Position numbers and translations under genes: made by a program
Part shown: piece by piece, positions 5,938 through 9,867 of the stretch
Layout of the letters: the number at the start of each line of letters is the position of its first letter
How positions within the stretch are numbered: the first letter of the stretch is position 1
Assembly (NCBI GenBank): GCA_029571425.1
Contig: JAKPSR010000399.1
Span: forward strand, 1-9,867
Source of the DNA: Spirochaetota bacterium
Lineage (GTDB): Bacteria; Spirochaetota; Spirochaetia; Treponematales; Treponemataceae
DNA length: 9,867 nt
Direction of reading: 5' to 3'
The notes under the pieces: model-generated
What the model saw: only the letters and a program-made list of their open reading frames with translations
The model's database searches: none
What the model was told of the DNA's origin: nothing

Positions 5938-6501
5938 ATGATCGAAAAAGCCCGCGTTGAGTTCGAGTCCCTTTTTCTCCCCGATACCCAAGCCGCCCAA
6001 CTCGAGGCGGAACAGGCGGCGTTCCGCGCTGCCCTGATCGCGGTAGATCGGGCCCTTCCCTTCAACGCGTTCCCCCCTATCTGCCCAATCGAGGCAATGC
6101 CTTCGATACCCGGTTCCCTTTCGATCGGCCCCGCGATATCGATCGATGGATGGATCGCGCGCCCAGTCTCTAGCGAGGCCCCCAGCAACATTCAAGCCGT
6201 CACCGTCTCCCTCGCGCCCTACCCACCGCCACCCCTACCGAAGTCGGGAGCGTTTATTCTCCTTGGCTATGCGGGAAAGTGCGCGGAGAGCCTGGTCGCT
6301 GAGGTAATGACCTCCGAGGTCGAAACGACCTCCGAGGTCGGCGCTGCGTTCACCGTCCACGTTTGGTATCGCGCCACGTTCACGCTCGAGATTGCGCGCG
6401 GCCCAGGGGCCTCTATCGTCTCATCCTGGAAAGTCGGCCCGGAGCGCTGGGTAAAGCCCGCGCGCGGCAAAAAACCGCAAAACTCGAAAGCCCCGGATTA
6501 A
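5938..6501 (+). CDS. Hypothetical protein, unrecognised
   Basis: 187 residues from ATG 5938; I do not recognise a family. Residues 1-45 look helical and Ala/Glu-rich (QAAQLEAEQAAFRAALIAVD). A stretch with many Pro, Ile and Ser follows (about 46-75), then SLAPYPPPPLPKSG, and a C-terminal half of alternating hydrophobic residues that could form beta strands (FTVHVWYRATFTLEIARG). The last 20 residues are basic. There is no signal peptide or membrane segment. The frame's codon choice looks like that of its neighbours, which argues for a real gene, but no Shine-Dalgarno precedes the ATG. In-frame ATGs at 5884 and 5896 would overlap the opposite gene's start. The coding region holds the alternating GACCTC/GAGGTC repeat, giving a TSEV-ETTSEV duplication. 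Confidence 0.55.
   Translation: MIEKARVEFESLFLPDTQAAQLEAEQAAFRAALIAVDRALPFNAFPPICPIEAMPSIPGSLSIGPAISIDGWIARPVSSEAPSNIQAVTVSLAPYPPPPLPKSGAFILLGYAGKCAESLVAEVMTSEVETTSEVGAAFTVHVWYRATFTLEIARGPGASIVSSWKVGPERWVKPARGKKPQNSKAPD
6301..6339 (+). repeat. Five alternating inverted half-sites inside the hypothetical gene
   Basis: GAGGT, GACCTC, GAGGTC, GACCTC and GAGGTC follow one another with spacers of 3, 1, 5 and 1 bases. The unit GACCTCCGAGGTC occurs twice (6309-6321 and 6327-6339), 18 bases apart. In the reading frame this makes a duplicated TSEV peptide. It could fold into several alternative hairpins. Confidence 0.8.
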
Positions 6502-6524
6502 CCGTTTATTCATCCAGCCCTCAC

Positions 6525-6541
6525 CCTCGCCTCACGCGAGG
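6525..6541 (+). repeat. Perfect inverted repeat between the hypothetical and phospholipase genes
   Basis: CCTCGC and GCGAGG flank a five-base loop CTCAC. The T run that follows is short (four T) and begins eight bases after the stem, so this is at best a weak terminator for the upstream gene. Otherwise it is a hairpin in the leader of the downstream one. The surrounding 57-base gap (6502-6558) shows no clear promoter. Confidence 0.45.
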
Positions 6542-6558
6542 AACCTACTTTTCAGGGC

Positions 6559-7173
6559 ATGAGAACCGACACCCATCTGCTTCTTGGCGCCCTTCTCTAC
6601 CCGGCCCTCCGCGACGCGCATGGGCCGATCCTGGACCGGGGACGTTTCCTCGCGGGATGCGTGAGCCCGGACCACTCGACCCTGTTCCTCCGGCACCCGC
6701 ACTTCCCCTCCCTTTCCTTCGGCTTCACGCGGCGCGCGATGAAGCGCGTCGTATCGCGCGGATTCGAGGAGGAGAAAAGGAATCGGAAGCAAAGCGAACG
6801 GCTCGGGATCGTCCTCCACTACGTCGCCGACTTCTTTACCTCCTGCCACAACCTTACGCCGAACCCGCTACGTGCCCACCTTGCCTACGAAGACGAGCTT
6901 CACCGCGAGGCGACGCGCGCCCTCGACGAGAGCTCCGTCAGGCGGCGACTTCTCGAGCTTCGTTCCTCCTTCGCCGCCCGCCTTAAGCCTGCGGAAGCCC
7001 TTATCCTCCTTCACCGATCATACGACCCAACGCGGCGGGACCCAGCCCGGGACCTCGCCGCCATCCTCGACGCCTGCATACTCGTGGCAGACGGGGTGCT
7101 GGCCCGTGGCGCGCTGCGCGGCTCGCTGCGCGGCTCGTTGCGCGGCGCGGCGAGACTCGAAACCCCGGCCTGA
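6559..7173 (+). CDS. Zinc-dependent phospholipase C family protein
   Basis: A 204-residue protein with the metal-ligand layout of the zinc-dependent phospholipase C (alpha-toxin N-domain) family. It has H6 near the N-terminus, PDH at 37-39, the core motif LHYVADFFTSCHN (H87, D91, H97), and AHLAYEDEL at 106-114 (H107, E111). The spacing H-x3-D-x5-H and the later H-x3-E fit that family. No signal peptide is seen, so unlike the secreted toxins it may act inside the cell; the substrate is unknown. Length is typical of the short, widely distributed members. The start is ATG 6559, preceded closely by AGGG, a poor ribosome site. The C-terminus carries three LRGS-type repeats that look like replication slippage. 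Its codon use resembles its neighbours. Confidence 0.75.
   Translation: MRTDTHLLLGALLYPALRDAHGPILDRGRFLAGCVSPDHSTLFLRHPHFPSLSFGFTRRAMKRVVSRGFEEEKRNRKQSERLGIVLHYVADFFTSCHNLTPNPLRAHLAYEDELHREATRALDESSVRRRLLELRSSFAARLKPAEALILLHRSYDPTRRDPARDLAAILDACILVADGVLARGALRGSLRGSLRGAARLETPA
7114..7149 (+). repeat. Three 12-base tandem repeats at the end of the phospholipase gene
   Basis: The unit CTGCGCGGCTCG is present twice exactly (7114-7125 and 7126-7137), then once with two or three changes (7138-7149). It encodes LRGS LRGS LRGA near the C-terminus. The repeat keeps frame, so copy-number change would lengthen or shorten the tail without breaking the protein. Confidence 0.85.
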
Positions 7174-7186
7174 CCCGCGTCGCCTA

Positions 7187-7215
7187 TTGACCGCAGGGCC
7201 GGAAAACGATATATT
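7187..7215 (+). promoter_or_regulatory. Sigma-70 type promoter of the marR/CoA-disulfide reductase operon
   Basis: TTGACC (7187-7192, 5 of 6) and TATATT (7210-7215, 5 of 6) are separated by exactly 17 bases. Transcription should start near 7222. This is the best promoter in the window, in an AT-rich patch that stands out from the GC-rich surroundings. Confidence 0.8.
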
Positions 7216-7219
7216 TTTA

Positions 7220-7242
7220 TTTGTTACTAGCAAATATTGCTA
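7220..7242 (+). promoter_or_regulatory. Palindromic operator, probable MarR binding site
   Basis: TAGCAAATATTGCTA (7228-7242) is a perfect palindrome with six-base arms around ATA. An overlapping weaker one, TTTG...CAAA (7220-7234), shares its left half. Both cover the predicted transcription start and lie 40 bases upstream of the marR gene, the usual geometry for an autorepressed MarR operon. That this regulator binds here is inferred. Confidence 0.6.
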
Positions 7243-7282
7243 ATGGCATTTTTTAAGGACGAATGGGCCGGGAGGAATGATT

Positions 7283-7642
7283 ATGGTAGACCTCTGTTCC
7301 ATCAGGAAGGTACAGACCGCCATCCGGGCGTTCGAGGCCGAACTGAAAGCCGAGACGGGGCTTTCGCTTAACGACGCGATCGTTCTCTGCGCGGCGTCGA
7401 AGGGGATGGAGGACGCCGCCTCACTGGCCCGCGAGCTCGACCTCTCGCCGTCGCGTCTTACCCGAATACTCGACTCGCTCGTGGCCCGCGGCCTCGTGTC
7501 GCGCGCGGAGTCGCCAGACGACCGCCGGTCGATCTCGGTGACGCTGACCGCTCGCGGCTCGCGACTCGTCGCCGAATACCGGGAAACCGACATCGAGGTG
7601 CCCGCCGAGCTTGCGCGGGCGGCGAAAAAGAATAAAGCTTAA
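7283..7642 (+). CDS. MarR-family transcriptional regulator, short, two cysteines
   Basis: A 119-residue winged-helix regulator. The DNA-binding core is clear: SLARELDLSPSRLTRILDSL (helix-turn-helix), then the wing SPDDRRSISVTLTARG with the DxR motif typical of MarR. The family is usually 140-150 residues; this one has shortened dimerisation helices at both ends. C5 and C36 are the only cysteines, a possible redox or persulfide switch. I chose ATG 7283 because GGGAGGA (7270-7276) lies six bases upstream. ATG 7277, two codons earlier, directly abuts that site. The gene is 24 bases ahead of the reductase gene and follows a strong promoter with an operator, so it most likely represses itself and the reductase. 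Confidence 0.88.
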   Translation: MVDLCSIRKVQTAIRAFEAELKAETGLSLNDAIVLCAASKGMEDAASLARELDLSPSRLTRILDSLVARGLVSRAESPDDRRSISVTLTARGSRLVAEYRETDIEVPAELARAAKKNKA

Positions 7643-7655
7643 GCTGAACGCTACC

Positions 7656-7661
7656 AGGAGG
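7656..7661 (+). promoter_or_regulatory. Strong ribosome binding site of the reductase gene
   Basis: AGGAGG, a full match to the Shine-Dalgarno core, lies five bases before ATG 7667. It fixes the start and shows that this genome uses Shine-Dalgarno initiation alongside the apparent leaderless starts elsewhere in the window. Confidence 0.9.
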
Positions 7662-7666
7662 AACCG

Positions 7667-9867
7667 ATGGCGCAGTACGTGATCGTGGGAGGAGTCGCCG
7701 GCGGGGCCGGCGCGGCGGCCCGACTGAGAAGGCTCGACGAGAACGCCGAGATAACCATTTTCGAGCGCGGCGACTACGTTAGTTACGCGAACTGCGGGCT
7801 CCCGTACTACGCGGGCGGGACTATAGCCGAGCGGTCACGCCTCTTCATCATGACGCCGGAGAAATTCCGCGAAAGCCTCAATGTTGACGTGCGCGTCTCG
7901 ACCGAGGTCGTCTCGATCGACCGAGCGGCCCGCACCGTGCGCGCGCGTAACCTCAAGACCGGCGAGGAGACGGAGCATCGGTACGACGCCCTCGTGCTGA
8001 GCCCGGGCGCCGCTCCGATCAAGCCCCCGATCCCGGGGATCGACGACCAATCCATCCTGACCCTGCGATCCGTGTCTGACGTCGACGCGATCAAGGCCCG
8101 CCTCGACCGGGGCGACGCGAAACGCGCGGTCGTCGTCGGTGGGGGGTTCATCGGCCTCGAGATGGCCGAGGCGCTCCGCGAGCGATCCCTCGCGGTGACG
8201 CTCGTCGAGGCGCTCGACCAGGTGATGGGCGTCGTCGACTACGATATCGCCGCCGTCGCGCAGGAGCACCTCCGATCAAAGGGCGTCGACCTTCGACTGA
8301 AGGACGGGGTCGCGGCCTTCGAGCGCCGAGGCGGCACGCTTTCCGTCAAGCTCTCCTCCGGCGCTGAGATACCGACCGATCTCGTGATCCTGTCGATCGG
8401 GGTGCGGCCGGACACCGCCCTCGCACGCGCGGCCGGGCTCGAGCTCGCGCAAAATGGGGCGATCAAGGTCGACGAGTACTTCGCGACGTCCGACCCCGCG
8501 ATTCGGGCAGTCGGTGACGCGATCGAGTTTAGGAGCCCGTTGCTCGGCAGCGCCGTCACCATCCCCCTCGCGGGTCCCGCGAACAAGCAGGCGCGGCTCT
8601 GCGCCGACAACATCGTGCTCGGGAATAAGCGTCCCTACCGAGGCGCCATCGGGACGAGCGTCGCCAAGGTATTCGACCTCACCGTCGCCTCGACCGGGCT
8701 CTCGGCCAAGGCCCTTGAGCGCGCCGGGCTTCCCTACGCGACGGCCGTAACCCACGCGGGAAGCCACGCGGGCTACTACCCGAAGGCCCTGCCGCTGACG
8801 CTGAAGATCCACTATCACCCCGACACCGGCAAGGTCTGGGGCGCGCAGGCGATCGGCTACGACGGGGCGGACAAGCGCGTCGACGTGATCGCCGCACTCA
8901 TCGGCAAGGAAGCGACCGTCTCCGACCTCGCCGAGTTCGAGCACGCGTACGCGCCTCCTTACTCGAGCGCGAAGGACCCGGTCAACATGCTCGGCTTCGT
9001 CGCGGAGAACGCGATGGACGGGATGACGAGGACCGTCGACTGGAAGGAAGCCGAACGGGCGCGCGCGGCGGGTGCCTTCATGCTCGACGTCCGCTCGCCG
9101 GAGGAATTCTCCCTCGGCGCGATCACGGGCGCGGTCAACATACCGCACACGGAGCTCCGCGCGCGCCTCGCCGAGGTGCCGCGCGACCGCGACGTCATCA
9201 TCAACTGCGCGATCGGGCTTCGCGGCTACCTCGCGGAACGCGTCCTCAGACAAGCCGGGTACGATCGCGTGTCGAACCTCACCGGCGGGTACAAGACGTG
9301 GAAGGCCGCGACGTCCGAGCTAGCGCTCCTCGCCTCGGGCGGGAAGGCGGGCGCAAGCCGGGCCGATCGGCCCGAGTCCGTCGTCGCCGACGATGGCAGC
9401 CCGGGACGCTCCGGCGGGAAGAGCCTCCTCGCCGACGCCTGCGGCCTCCAGTGCCCCGGCCCGATCATCAAGCTCAAGAAGGAGATGGACTCGCTCGAGC
9501 GCGGCGACCGACTGACGATCCGAGCGACCGACCCGGGCTTCGCGCGCGACGTCGAGTCCTGGTGCTCGCTGACCGGCAATCGTCTCGTCTCGCTCGGGAC
9601 GGCGGGCGGGATCATCGAGGCGGTCGTCGAGCGGGGCGGCGAGGCGCCATCGAGCGCCGCGGCGGGCGGAGGGAACGGCGCGACCTTCATCGTCTTCTCG
9701 AACGACATGGACCGCGCGCTCGCGAGCTTCGTGCTCGCGAACGGGGCCGCGGCGACCGGCCGCGAGGTAACGATGTTCTTTACCTTCTGGGGCCTCTCCG
9801 TAATCCGCAAGCGCCGCTCGCCGCGCGTCCGCAAGGACTTCCTCGGCAGGATGTTCGGCATGATGCT
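7667..9867 (+). CDS. CoA-disulfide/persulfide reductase fused to rhodanese, TusA and DsrE-like domains (3' end cut off)
   Basis: 733 codons open to the window edge. Residues 1-455: a flavin pyridine-nucleotide disulfide reductase with the FAD site GGVAGGAGAAARLRR (8-22), single active-site C43 in NCGLPY, the NAD(P)H site VVGGGFIGLE (156-165), AVGDAIE (281-287), and HAYAPPYSSAKDPVN with Y428 and Y432. This is the CoA-disulfide reductase/NADH-dependent persulfide reductase type. Residues about 456-550: rhodanese, MLDVRSPEEF, with C514 in NCAIGLRGY. Residues about 587-655: TusA, ACGLQCPGP with the sulfur-carrier cysteines at 592/596, and SWC at 631-633. From about 671: the start of a DsrE-like domain, ATFIVFSND and VTMFFTFWGL. 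A Gly/Ser/Ala linker separates the rhodanese and TusA domains. The likely role is reduction and relay of sulfane sulfur from CoA or glutathione persulfides in the cytoplasm. The arrangement is known in other bacteria, so it is not new in itself. Confidence 0.93.
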   Translation, partial: MAQYVIVGGVAGGAGAAARLRRLDENAEITIFERGDYVSYANCGLPYYAGGTIAERSRLFIMTPEKFRESLNVDVRVSTEVVSIDRAARTVRARNLKTGEETEHRYDALVLSPGAAPIKPPIPGIDDQSILTLRSVSDVDAIKARLDRGDAKRAVVVGGGFIGLEMAEALRERSLAVTLVEALDQVMGVVDYDIAAVAQEHLRSKGVDLRLKDGVAAFERRGGTLSVKLSSGAEIPTDLVILSIGVRPDTALARAAGLELAQNGAIKVDEYFATSDPAIRAVGDAIEFRSPLLGSAVTIPLAGPANKQARLCADNIVLGNKRPYRGAIGTSVAKVFDLTVASTGLSAKALERAGLPYATAVTHAGSHAGYYPKALPLTLKIHYHPDTGKVWGAQAIGYDGADKRVDVIAALIGKEATVSDLAEFEHAYAPPYSSAKDPVNMLGFVAENAMDGMTRTVDWKEAERARAAGAFMLDVRSPEEFSLGAITGAVNIPHTELRARLAEVPRDRDVIINCAIGLRGYLAERVLRQAGYDRVSNLTGGYKTWKAATSELALLASGGKAGASRADRPESVVADDGSPGRSGGKSLLADACGLQCPGPIIKLKKEMDSLERGDRLTIRATDPGFARDVESWCSLTGNRLVSLGTAGGIIEAVVERGGEAPSSAAAGGGNGATFIVFSNDMDRALASFVLANGAAATGREVTMFFTFWGLSVIRKRRSPRVRKDFLGRMFGMM

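Noticed and set aside
7165..7202. CCGGCC/GGCCGG pair as a terminator for the phospholipase gene
   Set aside because: The loop is 26 bases and no T run follows directly. The right arm lies inside the spacer of the marR promoter, so chance in GC-rich DNA is more likely.
7228..7254. Operator palindrome plus the T run read as an intrinsic terminator
   Set aside because: The stem is AT-rich and weak, with a three-base loop, and it sits just after a strong promoter and ahead of the gene it would block. An operator explains it better.
8276..9253. Long open frame (325 codons) on the minus strand
   Set aside because: It lies opposite the reductase/rhodanese coding frame, has the Arg/Asp/Gly/Val-rich composition of an antisense GC-rich shadow, and shows no domain. 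The plus-strand frame carries every expected motif.

Overview
The window is GC-rich, gene-dense bacterial DNA with short intergenic gaps and many start/stop overlaps. Several features would suit a GC-rich spirochaete: a lipoprotein with a lax lipobox, a short eight-cysteine protein leading a murI-rsgA-mutS2 run, and a phospholipase-C-like small protein. This is an impression from gene content, with no marker gene to settle it. I see no rRNA, tRNA, CRISPR array, insertion sequence or phage gene. No stretch over about 110 bases lacks a gene.

Layout. (1) Positions 1-2180, minus strand: a tight housekeeping operon read right to left, zinc-ribbon protein -> murI (glutamate racemase) -> rsgA (ribosome-assembly GTPase) -> mutS2 (only its first 46 codons are in the window). 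(2) Positions 2235-3385, plus strand: a divergent two-gene operon, a 24-pentad pentapeptide-repeat protein translationally coupled to a metallo-beta-lactamase-fold hydrolase that lacks the usual metal-binding Asp. It ends in an intrinsic terminator. (3) Positions 3397-5897, minus strand: a two-gene operon, a possible nucleotidyltransferase-like protein coupled to a large lipoprotein with an HExxH zinc-protease motif. (4) Positions 5938-7173, plus strand: an unrecognised 187-residue protein, then a zinc-dependent phospholipase-C-family protein. (5) Positions 7187-9867, plus strand: a sulfur or redox operon with a strong sigma-70 type promoter, a palindromic operator over the transcription start, a short two-cysteine MarR regulator, and a long multidomain protein running off the window edge (CoA-disulfide reductase + rhodanese + TusA + start of a DsrE-like domain).

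How the genes work together. The last operon is the most coherent system. A flavin disulfide/persulfide reductase, a rhodanese, a TusA sulfur carrier and a DsrE-type domain on one chain form a plausible intramolecular sulfane-sulfur relay, under a MarR protein whose two cysteines could sense oxidants or persulfides. The other notable pattern is regulatory: three gene starts (2180, 2235, 5897) sit about 7 bases downstream of good -10 elements and lack Shine-Dalgarno sequences, which suggests leaderless mRNAs. The murI, MBL, marR and reductase genes have recognisable Shine-Dalgarno sites.
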